A stretch of 64,000 bases of DNA from Clostridia bacterium (GTDB lineage Bacteria > Bacillota > Clostridia > Christensenellales > CAG-138), in contig JAGACA010000001.1 in NCBI GenBank assembly GCA_017614315.1, forward strand, positions 1-64,000, in the 5' to 3' direction. How positions within the stretch are numbered: position 1 is the stretch's first letter; every line of letters starts with the position of its first letter. Below the pieces are notes generated by a model, which saw nothing but the letters and a program-made list of their open reading frames with translations, searched no databases and was not told the DNA's origin. A program made the position numbers and the translations under genes. Of this stretch, positions 1-8,041 are shown piece by piece.

Positions 1-129
1 ACTGTTCCGTGTTTTTTGTGCAGTTTCTGCGGATATGTCCGCAGGAGCAGCCTTACTTGCTTGGCTTTTCGTGGTCTTGCGGCTATCGCGCCGCGCCCGC
101 GCTGACCCGCGCGGCTCGCTAAGCTCGCA

Positions 130-155
130 GGGGACTTCCTTTTCAGGAAGTCCCC
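130..155. terminator. Hairpin, probable bidirectional terminator
   Basis: An 11-base perfect stem (GGGGACTTCCT with AGGAAGTCCCC) closes a TTTC loop. On the plus strand a T-rich run follows after about 10 bases, so it is a weak canonical terminator. It lies just downstream of the leftward DUF1836 gene. Bases 1-129 hold no gene I recognise, only a small CTGCGGA/TCCGCAG hairpin at 27-44. Confidence 0.55.
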
Positions 156-174
156 TTGCGCCTGTTTTTTTCAT

Positions 175-792
175 TCAGTTCTGTTTTTGGGGCGGTGCGG
201 AGCTTTCCGGCTCCTCTCCCTCCTTGCCTTCGAGCAGAAGGAGCTTCTCCGCGAGCAGTCCCGAAAGGCCGGAGAGTATCGCATATGTGGAGATGAGATC
301 GCTCGTCTCCGAAACGGAGGCGGGAGTCGCAAGCTCCTCGTGATGGAGCATCGGCGACGCGATGACGCGCACCTGCTTTATGAAATACTCCGCGGCGATC
401 CGGTGCCTCGTGCGGTAGGCCGTGTAGATGCTCCTGACCTCCTCCTCGGGGATGTCGTTGGGGATCATCTGCGTCAGCGTCGCGATGGTAAGGCTCTGCT
501 TCAGCGTGCAGATCATCACGAGATACGCGATATGCACCCGGTAGTATTTTTTCTTGCGCGGCTTGGGCATGTAGCGGTTCCTGACGTAATTGTTGATCGT
601 CGCCGCCGTAATGAACTGCTCGTCCTTGAGCTCCGGGGGCAGATAGTCGAGATAGTTCGTGAGCAGCGACAGCACCTGCTCCATGTACAGCCCGAGATCC
701 GGGATGTCCTCCCACGCGGGAAGCTTGTACTCCGCAAGGTATTTTTCCCAGCGGCGAAGCTTTTTTTCGATCAATGAGTTGTCGTAATCCAT
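175..792 (-). CDS. DUF1836 family protein
   Basis: This is a 205-residue soluble protein of the DUF1836 family, found across Firmicutes; its biochemical role is not known to me. The middle carries the family's INNYVRNRYMP-like segment followed by a basic PKPRKKKY stretch, which resembles a MerR-like DNA-binding helix, so a regulatory role is possible but is inference. The C-terminus is acidic and low complexity. I start it at the ATG at 792, preceded by GGAG with a suitable gap. A longer reading frame exists, but its upstream part overlaps a clear promoter (-10 TATAAT at 823-828), so the extra 26 residues cannot be translated from that transcript. It is divergent from degV. Confidence 0.85.
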   Translation of the reverse strand: MDYDNSLIEKKLRRWEKYLAEYKLPAWEDIPDLGLYMEQVLSLLTNYLDYLPPELKDEQFITAATINNYVRNRYMPKPRKKKYYRVHIAYLVMICTLKQSLTIATLTQMIPNDIPEEEVRSIYTAYRTRHRIAAEYFIKQVRVIASPMLHHEELATPASVSETSDLISTYAILSGLSGLLAEKLLLLEGKEGEEPESSAPPQKQN

Positions 793-822
793 GGTTTTTC
801 TCCGAATATATCGATTTATTAC

Positions 823-851
823 ATTATAATACCCCGGCTCGGCTTTTTCAA
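823..851 (-). promoter_or_regulatory. Sigma-A promoter of the DUF1836 gene
   Basis: Reading leftward there is TTGAAA (846-851), a 17-base spacer and a perfect TATAAT (823-828). Transcription would start near 816, giving a short leader that contains the GGAG ribosome binding site for the ATG at 792. Confidence 0.75.
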
Positions 852-870
852 GAATAATTTTGAAAAGCAC

Positions 871-899
871 TTGACATAATACGCTTGGCGTGGTAATTT
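871..899 (+). promoter_or_regulatory. Sigma-A promoter of degV
   Basis: TTGACA (871-876), a 17-base spacer and TAATTT (894-899) form a promoter reading toward degV. It lies back to back with the DUF1836 promoter, so the two genes share a short divergent control region. Confidence 0.7.
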
Positions 900-955
900 A
901 ATATTGAAGATTAGATAGAAAGGATGCTCCGCAATACAGAGCGATTTGTCATATT

Positions 956-1843
956 ATGTCATTCAGGCTTTTCACCGATACCTCCGCGAATCTCGATACC
1001 GCGATAATAAAGGAAAACCGCGTCGAGGTCATCCCGTTCAGCTATGTTTTCGAGGGCAGGGAGCTCGTCTGTACCGACACCGCGGAGTTCGACCAAAAGG
1101 AGGCCGACGGATACTACGCGGCGATCAAGTCCGGCTCGCGCGTAAGGACGAGCCAGATCACTCCGGAGGAATACCGTTCGTATTTCGAGCCCGCGCTTCA
1201 AAACGGCGAGGACGTGCTCTATATCGGCATGAGCTCCGGCATTTCCAATTCGTATAACTCCTCCGCCCTTGCCGTGAGGGAGCTCCGCGCAGAGTATCCC
1301 GAAAGGAAGATCCGTTCGGTGGATACGCTCGCGGCCTCTCTCGGCGAGGGGATAATGGCGCTCCGCGCGATCGCCCTGCGCGACGCCGGGCTCGACGCCG
1401 ATCAAGCCGCGGACGAGATCGAGCGCCGCGTGCAGTCGATGTACCAGGTCGTGCTGATCGAGGATCTGATGCACCTTCACCGCGGCGGAAGGGTATCCGC
1501 CCCGAAGGCGCTGCTCGGCACTGTGCTCGGCATTCGCCCGATACTCAAGGGCGACGAATCCGGACACCTTGTCGTATGCTCAAAGGTGCGCGGCAGGAAA
1601 AAGGGTCTCGCCGCGCTCGCCCGAAAATACGCCGAGCTCGTCGGCAGGGACGAGCCCGGAACGGTCGGCATCGCTTACACCGACTGCGCGGACGACGCTT
1701 ATGCGCTCCGCGATATGCTTCGTGAGATATTTGTCCCGAAGGAGTTCATGACAGTGAGATACGAGCCCGTGACCGGCTCCTACGTCGGCCCCGGCACGGT
1801 GGCGCTTTTCTTCGAGAGCGAGGACGGCGCGAGGCTTAAATGA
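956..1843 (+). CDS. DegV family fatty-acid-binding protein
   Basis: This is a 295-residue DegV-fold protein. Members bind a fatty acid between two domains; in several Firmicutes they serve as FakB-type carriers that present exogenous fatty acids to the kinase FakA. Family marks are all visible: N-terminal TDTSANL, RTSQITPEEY near residue 65, the SSGISNSYNSS head-group loop near 95, LHRGGRVS near 178 and GSYVGPG near the C-terminus. Length is normal. No fakA gene is in the window, so FakB function is an inference. A monocistronic unit is likely, since the next gene converges on it. The ribosome binding site before the ATG is weak. Confidence 0.9.
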   Translation: MSFRLFTDTSANLDTAIIKENRVEVIPFSYVFEGRELVCTDTAEFDQKEADGYYAAIKSGSRVRTSQITPEEYRSYFEPALQNGEDVLYIGMSSGISNSYNSSALAVRELRAEYPERKIRSVDTLAASLGEGIMALRAIALRDAGLDADQAADEIERRVQSMYQVVLIEDLMHLHRGGRVSAPKALLGTVLGIRPILKGDESGHLVVCSKVRGRKKGLAALARKYAELVGRDEPGTVGIAYTDCADDAYALRDMLREIFVPKEFMTVRYEPVTGSYVGPGTVALFFESEDGARLK

Positions 1844-1850
1844 CCCCCCG

Positions 1851-2309
1851 TCAGTCCGTACAGGCGGCGAGCGCCTTTTCCATGACCGCGGCGAACTCCT
1901 CGAGCCCCACGCGGTCTTTTTCATCGAATCTCGCGTACTCGGGGCTGTCTATGTCGAGCACGTACGCGACGCGGCCGTCCACGCGGACGGGCACCACGAT
2001 CTCCGACCTCGACGCCTCGTCGCAGGCGATGTGCCCCGGGAACTCGTGAACGTTCCCGACGACGAGCGTCCTTCCCTCCTTTGCGGCGGTCCCGCATACG
2101 CCCCTGCCCATGGGGATCTCGATGCAGGCGGGAAGCCCCTGGAACGGGCCGAGCACGAGCTTAACGTCACCGACCTCGTAAAAGCCCGCCCAGTTCAGCC
2201 GGTCGAGGGAGCTGTATAAAAGCGCCGAAGCGTTCGCAAGGTTCGCGATCCTGTGCGGGACGCCGCCGACGAGCGCCGAAAGCGCGGAATTCAGTTCAGC
2301 GTAATCCAT
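1851..2309 (-). CDS. Free methionine-R-sulfoxide reductase (GAF domain)
   Basis: This 152-residue single GAF-domain protein matches the fRMsr family (YebR/MsrC type), which reduces free methionine-(R)-sulfoxide in the cytoplasm using thioredoxin. Three cysteines sit at the family's conserved spacing: one in PACIEI, one in GRGVCG and one in HIACDEASRSEIVVP; the last is the usual catalytic position and the others act in the disulfide relay. I start at the ATG at 2309, 6 bases after AGGAGG; a longer frame adds ten residues with no better site. It converges on degV with a 7-base gap, so both 3' ends overlap in transcript terms. Confidence 0.9.
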   Translation of the reverse strand: MDYAELNSALSALVGGVPHRIANLANASALLYSSLDRLNWAGFYEVGDVKLVLGPFQGLPACIEIPMGRGVCGTAAKEGRTLVVGNVHEFPGHIACDEASRSEIVVPVRVDGRVAYVLDIDSPEYARFDEKDRVGLEEFAAVMEKALAACTD

Positions 2310-2351
2310 AACTGCCTCCTTTTTCGGATATTGTATCACAAAATATTATGC

Positions 2352-2380
2352 TTGACAAATACCTTCCCCGGCACTAAAAT
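2352..2380 (+). promoter_or_regulatory. Promoter of tRNA-Gly
   Basis: TTGACA (2352-2357), 17-base spacer, TAAAAT (2375-2380). The start point would fall a few bases before the tRNA at 2392. Confidence 0.8.
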
Positions 2381-2391
2381 ATAACCGTTCC

Positions 2392-2465
2392 GCGGGTGTA
2401 GCTCAGTGGCAGAGCGTCGGCTTCCCAAGCCGATAATGTGGGTTCGATTCCCATCACCCGCTCCA
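2392..2465 (+). tRNA. tRNA-Gly (anticodon CCC)
   Basis: A full cloverleaf can be folded by eye. The acceptor arm GCGGGTG pairs with CACCCGC, the D arm is GCTC..GAGC, the anticodon stem TCGGC/GCCGA holds the loop TTCCCAA with anticodon CCC, and the T arm carries TTCGATT. The CCA end is encoded. It has its own promoter. The 3' half is repeated in inverted orientation immediately downstream (see the repeat at 2442-2518). Confidence 0.95.
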
Positions 2466-2518
2466 TTTTATTTTTGGGCAGAGCCCAAAAAGAAAATGGC
2501 GGGTGATGGGAATCGAAC
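2442..2518. repeat. Long inverted repeat incorporating the tRNA-Gly 3' half (copy A)
   Basis: The left arm (2442-2479) covers the T arm, acceptor 3' strand and CCA of the tRNA plus a T-rich tail ending GGGC. The right arm (2483-2518) is its near-perfect reverse complement, with a 3-base loop between. The core 2460-2498 recurs at 8003-8041 with one mismatch, so this is a dispersed element rather than a chance terminator. It may act as the tRNA terminator, though the U run lies inside the arm. Confidence 0.8.
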
Positions 2519-2572
2519 GGGTACGACGGCCGAAGGCCGGAAAAAGGGCCGCAGTGCGGCGCTTTTTAGTAC
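2516..2572. other. Multi-armed palindromic segment after the tRNA repeat
   Basis: GGGTAC near 2519 pairs with GTACCC near 2569, enclosing two further hairpins: CGGCC-GAA-GGCCG, and a longer one with A-run and T-run flanks around GCCGCAGTGCGGC. The fold looks like a three-way junction. The rest of the stretch to 2696 contains no gene; it ends near 2650 with CTACCCGCTCCA, which resembles a tRNA 3' end. Confidence 0.5.
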
Positions 2573-2696
2573 CCCGGTGATTACTCCGCCCCGATCGAGG
2601 GCATGGATGAGCACGGGACGATCAAGTCCGTTATCGCTACCCGCTCCATAGCGAGCAATAACAACAGATCAAGTCAATACCCGTTCCTAATATATG

Positions 2697-3425
2697 TCAG
2701 CTGTTTTTCATCGGGATATCCTGCTGGTCGATCCTGAGCATACGGTAGCCTACGCCGATATGTGTCTGTATATACGGGGTGCGGTCATCGCCCGATTCGA
2801 TTTTTTTCCTGAGAGTAGCCATAAACACTCGAAGCGAGGCGATATCGCTCTCACGGCTCGAGCCCCATATCTTTTGTGTAATGAACGTATGCGTGAGCAC
2901 CCTGCCCACATTGCCCGCGAGGAGGCCGAGGAGCTTGTATTCGATGGGAGTCAGGTGAAGCTCCTCGCCCGCAAGATACGCGCACCCTTCCGCATAATTG
3001 ATCGTAAGATCTCCGTTGGTAAACAGCGAGCTCTGCGGGCCTGCGTCCGCCTGTGCGGAAGAGATCCTGCGCTGCGCCACGCGTATTCTTGCAAGCAACT
3101 CTCCGACGGAGAAGGGCTTTGTGAGATAATCATCCGCTCCGGCGTCAAGAGCCATGATCTTATCGGTATCCTCGCTGCGCGCGCTGATCACGATTATGGG
3201 CATCGACGACCATGACCGGATGCTTTTTATCACTTCCGTGCCGTCCATATCGGGCAGGCCGAGATCGAGGAGGACAATATCTGGATTGTGCGACGCCGCC
3301 TCCATTACCGCAGCGGCTCCATTCACGGCGTCGATATATCTGTACTCATGAGCCTTCAGCGTTGTATTAATAAGGTTTCTTACGGGTTTGTCGTCCTCCA
3401 CGACAAGTATCAACGGTTTATTCAT
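2697..3425 (-). CDS. kdpE: KdpE-like response regulator
   Basis: This 242-residue OmpR/PhoB-class regulator has an N-terminal receiver domain with the acidic pocket VVEDD, the phospho-accepting Asp in LLDLGLPDMDG and the LTKPF lysine, then a winged-helix DNA-binding domain with LTPIEYKLLGLL and GVGYRM. It is closest in style to KdpE. Its start overlaps the 3' end of the KdpD-like kinase gene by 8 bases, which indicates translational coupling. No kdpFABC is present; the operon instead contains ktrB and ktrA, so the pair most likely controls Ktr-type potassium uptake (inference). Confidence 0.9.
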   Translation of the reverse strand: MNKPLILVVEDDKPVRNLINTTLKAHEYRYIDAVNGAAAVMEAASHNPDIVLLDLGLPDMDGTEVIKSIRSWSSMPIIVISARSEDTDKIMALDAGADDYLTKPFSVGELLARIRVAQRRISSAQADAGPQSSLFTNGDLTINYAEGCAYLAGEELHLTPIEYKLLGLLAGNVGRVLTHTFITQKIWGSSRESDIASLRVFMATLRKKIESGDDRTPYIQTHIGVGYRMLRIDQQDIPMKNS

Positions 3426-5403
3426 TGAGATCCACCTCGCTTATTGGAAGTGCAAAACTGAAAACACATCCGTGAGGAGCATTGTCGGAAAGCTTAAGCT
3501 CGCTGTTATGCGCCTCCGCTATCGAACGGCACAGCGGAAGCCCGAGTCCCAGGCTTCTTCTGCTGTCGCCTATGCTGTTGTCGCCTGTAAAAAACATTTC
3601 GAACACTTTGTCCTTCATTTTTTCCGGTATTCCCGGGCCGTCGTCAGCAACGGATATTATCACGTTTTCCTCTTTTTTCGACGCGGAAACGGTTATGTGT
3701 GAGCCTGCAGGCGTGTATTTGACAGCGTTATTGACAAGGTTTACCATTACCTGGATTATCAACCTCGCATCCATTCTCGCAAGCAGCGGCTCGTTTCCGC
3801 AGTCGAGCCGTATGTTGTGATCCGCGGCTTTTTTGTCGATATGACGCAAAGCCTCCGAGAGCACATCCTCCACCACCTGATCCGAAAAATCGAGCTTGAC
3901 GCTCCCGTCGCCTATCCTTGTTATAGCGAGCAGGTTTTCGACAAGCGCCTCAAGCCACCCGGCGTCGCTGCCGATATCGGCAAGCAGGCTCTTTTTTGTT
4001 TCTTCATCGAGCTGATCGCTGTTTGAAAGAAGCGCTTCCGCGTTGCCGGAGATGGATGTGAGCGGCGTTCTCAGGTCGTGAGAGATCGCCCGAAGCAGAT
4101 TCGCCCTCAGTTTTTCGTTTCTCGCGATGACGGCCGCTTCCTCCCGCCCTTTCGCGTTTCTGTGGTTTTCAAGCGCAAGCGCGCATTCGCCGAGAACGGA
4201 CTGCAGGATGCCGTTCTCCGAAACCCGGCGTTCCCCTTTGGCGGAGCCCATTCCCAATACGCCGTAAACGTACTCGCCGGAGCGTATGGGAATATAGAAG
4301 TATCTGGCCTTCTTAAGAGTCTGCTTGCCCGAGCCGGACTGATTCTTGTTCGTATAGGCCCATTCCGCGGCGGTCTTCTCCGTGCCGGTTTCATCATCAA
4401 GCGGAATACATTCCGCGCTGCCGGTAAGGAACAGAAGCCCGTCGTTCAGGCGCCCGTCCTCTGCCGGGAACACCACTGTGTCGACCTCCAGAAGCTTTGA
4501 GACCTGGGAAGCAGTGACGAGCAGTATCTCCAGGTCGTCGCCCGCCCCCTGCAGCGCGCGGTTGGTATCGAACAGCAGCTTCGTGCGGAAAGCGTCCCTC
4601 GCGGAGAGCTTTGCCTGCGCCTTAAGCTTAGCGGCAAGGGTGCCGGTCAGTACCGAAGCCAGCAGCATTATCGCAAACGTAACGGGATACCCGGAACCGT
4701 ATGCGCGGAGCGTCAGCCGCGGCTCGGTAAGGAAATAGTTAAAAAGGATAACGCTTGATACGGAGCTTAATACTCCGCATATGTATCCCCTGGTCAAAAT
4801 CGAGATCAAAAGCACGGTCAGCAGATAGACGGTAATAATGTTTGCTTCCGTAAATCCCAATCGCTGAAACAGGAAGCCGATCCCGGTCGCTGCGGCAAGG
4901 AGCGCGAATGTGATCGCAAGATCCTTCCAGGAAGGAAGGACGTCCCTGCTGAGCACCTTCTTTTTCTCGTGGTATGAACGATATGTGTCGGTATCGGGAA
5001 TAACGTGTATATCTATTCCGGGAACAAGCTTAAACAGCCGTTCCGTTGTCGAAGGTTTTGAGAACAGCCGCTTTTTCGACCCGCTGTTTATTCCTATAAC
5101 TATTTTCGTTATACCGGAAAGCCTGGCAAACTCTGCGATCTGCTCGGGTATGTCCTCGCCGTGAGATCTGACGATGTTTGCCCCGGCTTCTTCGGCGATC
5201 CTGATATTTGAATTCAGCCGATCCACGTCCTTGTCTGAAAGCTTGATACCGTTTGGAGTCTCAACGTAGAGGGCCGTCAGCTGCGATCCGAAAACAGCCG
5301 CCATATTGACAGCCGTTCGTACGATCCTTTCATTGGACGGAGAGGAAGAAAGACACACGAGTATGTGCTCTCTTCCCTTCCCGGGTTGCTTCTGTGATCT
5401 CAT
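3418..5403 (-). CDS. kdpD: KdpD-like sensor histidine kinase lacking the N-terminal KdpD domain
   Basis: The protein has about 661 residues. It contains a UspA-like domain (about 10-140), four closely spaced membrane segments of the DUF4118 type (about 155-255), a GAF-like region, then HisKA with ISHDLRTPLTS and an ATPase domain with NLVNNAVKYTPAG, DDGPGIPE and GLGLPLCRSI. The roughly 210-residue Walker-containing KdpD domain at the front of E. coli KdpD is absent, and the upstream DNA has no room for it. I start at the ATG at 5403, behind GGAAAGGA. An in-frame TTG at 5442 follows AGGAGG too closely (2 bases) to be convincing. It senses potassium or turgor in relatives; here the partner is KtrAB. 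Confidence 0.87.
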   Translation of the reverse strand: MRSQKQPGKGREHILVCLSSSPSNERIVRTAVNMAAVFGSQLTALYVETPNGIKLSDKDVDRLNSNIRIAEEAGANIVRSHGEDIPEQIAEFARLSGITKIVIGINSGSKKRLFSKPSTTERLFKLVPGIDIHVIPDTDTYRSYHEKKKVLSRDVLPSWKDLAITFALLAAATGIGFLFQRLGFTEANIITVYLLTVLLISILTRGYICGVLSSVSSVILFNYFLTEPRLTLRAYGSGYPVTFAIMLLASVLTGTLAAKLKAQAKLSARDAFRTKLLFDTNRALQGAGDDLEILLVTASQVSKLLEVDTVVFPAEDGRLNDGLLFLTGSAECIPLDDETGTEKTAAEWAYTNKNQSGSGKQTLKKARYFYIPIRSGEYVYGVLGMGSAKGERRVSENGILQSVLGECALALENHRNAKGREEAAVIARNEKLRANLLRAISHDLRTPLTSISGNAEALLSNSDQLDEETKKSLLADIGSDAGWLEALVENLLAITRIGDGSVKLDFSDQVVEDVLSEALRHIDKKAADHNIRLDCGNEPLLARMDARLIIQVMVNLVNNAVKYTPAGSHITVSASKKEENVIISVADDGPGIPEKMKDKVFEMFFTGDNSIGDSRRSLGLGLPLCRSIAEAHNSELKLSDNAPHGCVFSFALPISEVDLNE

Positions 5404-5525
5404 AACGATCCTTTCCGCCGAATCAAACCACGCATCAAGCAAAACCTCCTGCCTGCCGATCCTGAAAATTTCAAAATAACGCTTTTGCGATATTATATCA
5501 CAACAAGCAAGCTGCCGCCAGAAGA

Positions 5526-5750
5526 TTAATCCTGCATCTGATCCGGCATATCAAAATACAGGACTCCGCTTGTATCGAACTCATTTAGTGCATCGTTCGC
5601 GATCTCTTTCTGCCTGTGCTCTCTGCATATATGAGAAACATCAGCTATCCGCTTTCTGTCATAGCAGATCAATCTGGATAAAAGAGCTACCGGGATAAAC
5701 CCCAACCCAAACAATAGCAGAATGATGAATACAATGATCCAGTCCTCCAA
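5526..5750 (-). CDS. Small membrane protein of the potassium operon
   Basis: This encodes 74 residues with one strong N-terminal membrane segment (about 4-27) followed by a charged cytoplasmic tail containing CYDRKR and HICREHRQKE. I do not recognise the family. It lies 17 bases downstream of ktrA and about 120 bases before the kinase start, in the same orientation, so it is probably an operon member. Its size and topology would suit a small regulator of the transporter or kinase, but that is speculation. Confidence 0.6.
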   Translation of the reverse strand: MEDWIIVFIILLLFGLGFIPVALLSRLICYDRKRIADVSHICREHRQKEIANDALNEFDTSGVLYFDMPDQMQD

Positions 5751-5767
5751 CTGAACTCACCTCCGTA

Positions 5768-6415
5768 TCAGATCCTGAAGCATTTTTGAAGCGTTTTATA
5801 ATCGCCAAGAGCAAGCACCGTCATGTCTCTTGTGAGTATCGTATCGGGGGTGATATTGTAGTCCGCGACTCCGGACCGCTTGATCCCAAGAATGTTGATC
5901 CCATGCTTTTTTCGTATGTCGATCATACCGATGCTTTTCCCAATCCAACCTTCGGGGACCTTTACCTCAAATATTGCGTGCTGATCGTCAAGCTCTATAT
6001 AGTCGAGTATATGGCTGCACGTATATCTGGTAGCGGCCCATTTAGCCATATCCCTTTCCGGATAGACGACATGATCCGCGCCGTTCCTTAAAAGAAACTT
6101 TTCCTGAACGTCCCTTTCCGCTCTCGCGATAACGCATTCCGCACCAAGCTCCTTCAGAAGAGACGTCGTTTCCAGAGAGCTTTGGAAGTCCCCGCTTATC
6201 GCGACTATACAGATATCGTAATTGTTTACGCCGAGCGAGCGGAGAAAAGCCTCGTTGGTGCTGTCGCCTATCTGCGCGTCGGTAACGAAGGACATCACCT
6301 CGTTGATCCTTTCCTCGTTTATATCGATCGCCATCACCTGATGCCCAAGCGCCGACAGCTGCATGGCAACGTGCTTTCCGAAGCGTCCGGCTCCGATCAA
6401 TAATACGTTTTTCAT
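5768..6415 (-). CDS. ktrA: KtrA/TrkA-type potassium channel gating subunit
   Basis: This 215-residue cytoplasmic RCK protein has an N-terminal Rossmann nucleotide-binding domain with GAGRFGKH and the acidic AIDIN that selects adenine nucleotides, then a C-terminal RCK_C domain from about residue 135. In KtrAB it forms an octameric ring under the KtrB dimer and gates potassium flux on ATP/ADP or NAD(H) binding. The length is typical of KtrA, not of the doubled TrkA of Proteobacteria. It follows ktrB by 12 bases. Confidence 0.92.
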   Translation of the reverse strand: MKNVLLIGAGRFGKHVAMQLSALGHQVMAIDINEERINEVMSFVTDAQIGDSTNEAFLRSLGVNNYDICIVAISGDFQSSLETTSLLKELGAECVIARAERDVQEKFLLRNGADHVVYPERDMAKWAATRYTCSHILDYIELDDQHAIFEVKVPEGWIGKSIGMIDIRKKHGINILGIKRSGVADYNITPDTILTRDMTVLALGDYKTLQKCFRI

Positions 6416-6427
6416 AATATCCTCCTG

Positions 6428-7765
6428 TTATCCGACCGTTATGCTTTCAAGCGGGTACTTGGAGCTGACCTTTCCGTTGCTCGGAAGGAAAGCATATACG
6501 AGCGTCAAGCCCCCGACTCTTCCGGCAAACATAAGCAGCATCAGTATCAGCTTCGAGATGATCGAGAGCTTTGTCGTTATCCCGAGCGAAAGTCCCACAG
6601 TGCCGATCGCCGATGCAGTCTCGAAGAAACAATCCCCGACGGGCAGCCCTTCGATCATACTGATCGCAGCGCCGCAAAGGATAAAGAGCACAAGATACAT
6701 CGTGAATATAGTTGCGGCGTTCTTGGCCGCGGAACAATCGACGCGCCTTCCGAAGAAGCAGATATCGTTTCTTTTCTTGAATGTCGCGATAACGTTTGCC
6801 GCGATCAGGGCGATCGTTGTGGTCTTCATGCCGCCCGCTGTCGACCCCGGCGAGCCGCCTATCAGCATCAGGCCTGTCATCATAGCTTTCGAGGGACCCG
6901 AGAGCTTCGTCAGGTCCGTCGTATTGAAGCCCGCCGTCCTCGGCGTTACGGACTGGAAGAGCGAGCTTAAAAGCCTTTCTCCGATGGGGAGACCCCTGTA
7001 ATCCCGGAAGAACAGTACGATCGCGGGAATAAGGATCAGTATGCCCGTGACGGAAAGCACCACCTTGCTCTGCATACGGTATTTTGATAAGTGAAAACGA
7101 TTCGTACGAACGTCGTCCCACGTAACAAATCCGATGCCTCCGATCACGATAAGAAGCATTATCGGGACCGTTACAGCGGCATTTCCCGAAAAACCGGTCA
7201 GTGATGAAAAAGCTCCCGTGTTTGCTCCCATAATATCGAAACCGGCGTTGCAGAATGCCGAGACGGAATGGAATACCGCCTTCCAGATCCCCGCCGCACC
7301 GTATTTTGAAACGAAGCCGGGGATCAAGGCAATCGCGCCGATCGTTTCGACGATAAGCGTGCCCCTTATGACAAACTTGGTCAGTTTGACTATACCGCCC
7401 ATCTGCGGAGCGGAGATCGCGCTCTGCATCGTGCTGCGCGTCATGAGCGAGATCTTCCTGCCGGCCGCGAGAGAGAAAGACGCGGCGACCGTAACCACTC
7501 CGAGACCGCCCAATTGGATCAGAACAAGAATGACCGCCTGCCCGAAGTAAGACCAATAGGACGCGGTATCCTTCACAACAAGCCCGGTAACGCATACGGC
7601 CGAAACGGACGTGAACAAAGCGTCCGAAACGCTTGTCATATTTCCCGGCCTTGACGATACAGGCAGCATCAAAAGCAGCGTACCGATAACGACAGCCCCC
7701 AGAAACCCCAAAATGATTATCAGGGACGGTGAAAGCCTGCGTCTCTTTTTTGTCGCCATGTCCAT
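6428..7765 (-). CDS. ktrB: KtrB/TrkH-type potassium transporter, membrane subunit
   Basis: This 445-residue polytopic protein is built from four pseudo-repeats, each with a selectivity-filter glycine: AVCVTGL, AFCNAGFD, TPRTAGFN and AIGTVGLS. It is the ion-conducting subunit, moving K+ (often with Na+) across the cytoplasmic membrane under KtrA control. I start at the ATG at 7765 with AGGAGG nine bases upstream; a second ATG two codons later is less well placed. It is the first gene of the five-gene unit ktrB-ktrA-small protein-kdpD-kdpE, whose promoter region carries four regularly spaced boxes. Confidence 0.93.
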   Translation of the reverse strand: MDMATKKRRRLSPSLIIILGFLGAVVIGTLLLMLPVSSRPGNMTSVSDALFTSVSAVCVTGLVVKDTASYWSYFGQAVILVLIQLGGLGVVTVAASFSLAAGRKISLMTRSTMQSAISAPQMGGIVKLTKFVIRGTLIVETIGAIALIPGFVSKYGAAGIWKAVFHSVSAFCNAGFDIMGANTGAFSSLTGFSGNAAVTVPIMLLIVIGGIGFVTWDDVRTNRFHLSKYRMQSKVVLSVTGILILIPAIVLFFRDYRGLPIGERLLSSLFQSVTPRTAGFNTTDLTKLSGPSKAMMTGLMLIGGSPGSTAGGMKTTTIALIAANVIATFKKRNDICFFGRRVDCSAAKNAATIFTMYLVLFILCGAAISMIEGLPVGDCFFETASAIGTVGLSLGITTKLSIISKLILMLLMFAGRVGGLTLVYAFLPSNGKVSSKYPLESITVG

Positions 7766-7791
7766 GAATATCTGCCTCCTGTTATGCCTTT

Positions 7792-7856
7792 ATTATATAT
7801 CGTCAAGGGTTAAGATGACGTTAAGCCGAAGCGATCGACATTAAGGTTGTATTAAG
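7792..7856 (-). promoter_or_regulatory. ktrB promoter with four CTTAAY boxes, candidate KdpE sites
   Basis: Reading leftward, CTTAAT occurs at 7851-7856 and 7840-7845, and CTTAAC at 7820-7825 and 7809-7814. Starts are 11, 20 and 11 bases apart, so there are two tandem pairs with one helical turn within each pair. A TATAAT -10 lies at 7792-7797, with no good -35, and the nearest box sits just at the -35 region. This is the arrangement expected for activation by an OmpR-family regulator such as the operon's own KdpE-like protein (inference). Confidence 0.6.
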
Positions 7857-8002
7857 ATGAAGGCGGTATTATGAAACGGATACGCCAAGCTGAGGTCTTC
7901 TTTATTATGAAAGCAACGGCAAACCGAATCCGATCTGACGAACGGAAAAATCAAGTTTTATGGGCTATGCGCGCTTATTCTGGAAATCCGTTACGACGAT
8001 TC

Positions 8003-8041
8003 GCTCCATTTTATTTTTGGGCAGAGCCCAAAAATAAAATG
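8003..8041. repeat. Dispersed palindromic repeat (copy B)
   Basis: These 39 bases match 2460-2498 at all but one position, including the TTTTTGGGC/GCCCAAAAA palindrome. As in copy A, ATGGGAATCGAA (a T-arm-like string) and a GTCCG/CGGAC hairpin follow. There is no tRNA on the left side here. The gene-free interval 7857-8246 otherwise holds only the promoter at 8175-8203. Confidence 0.75.
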
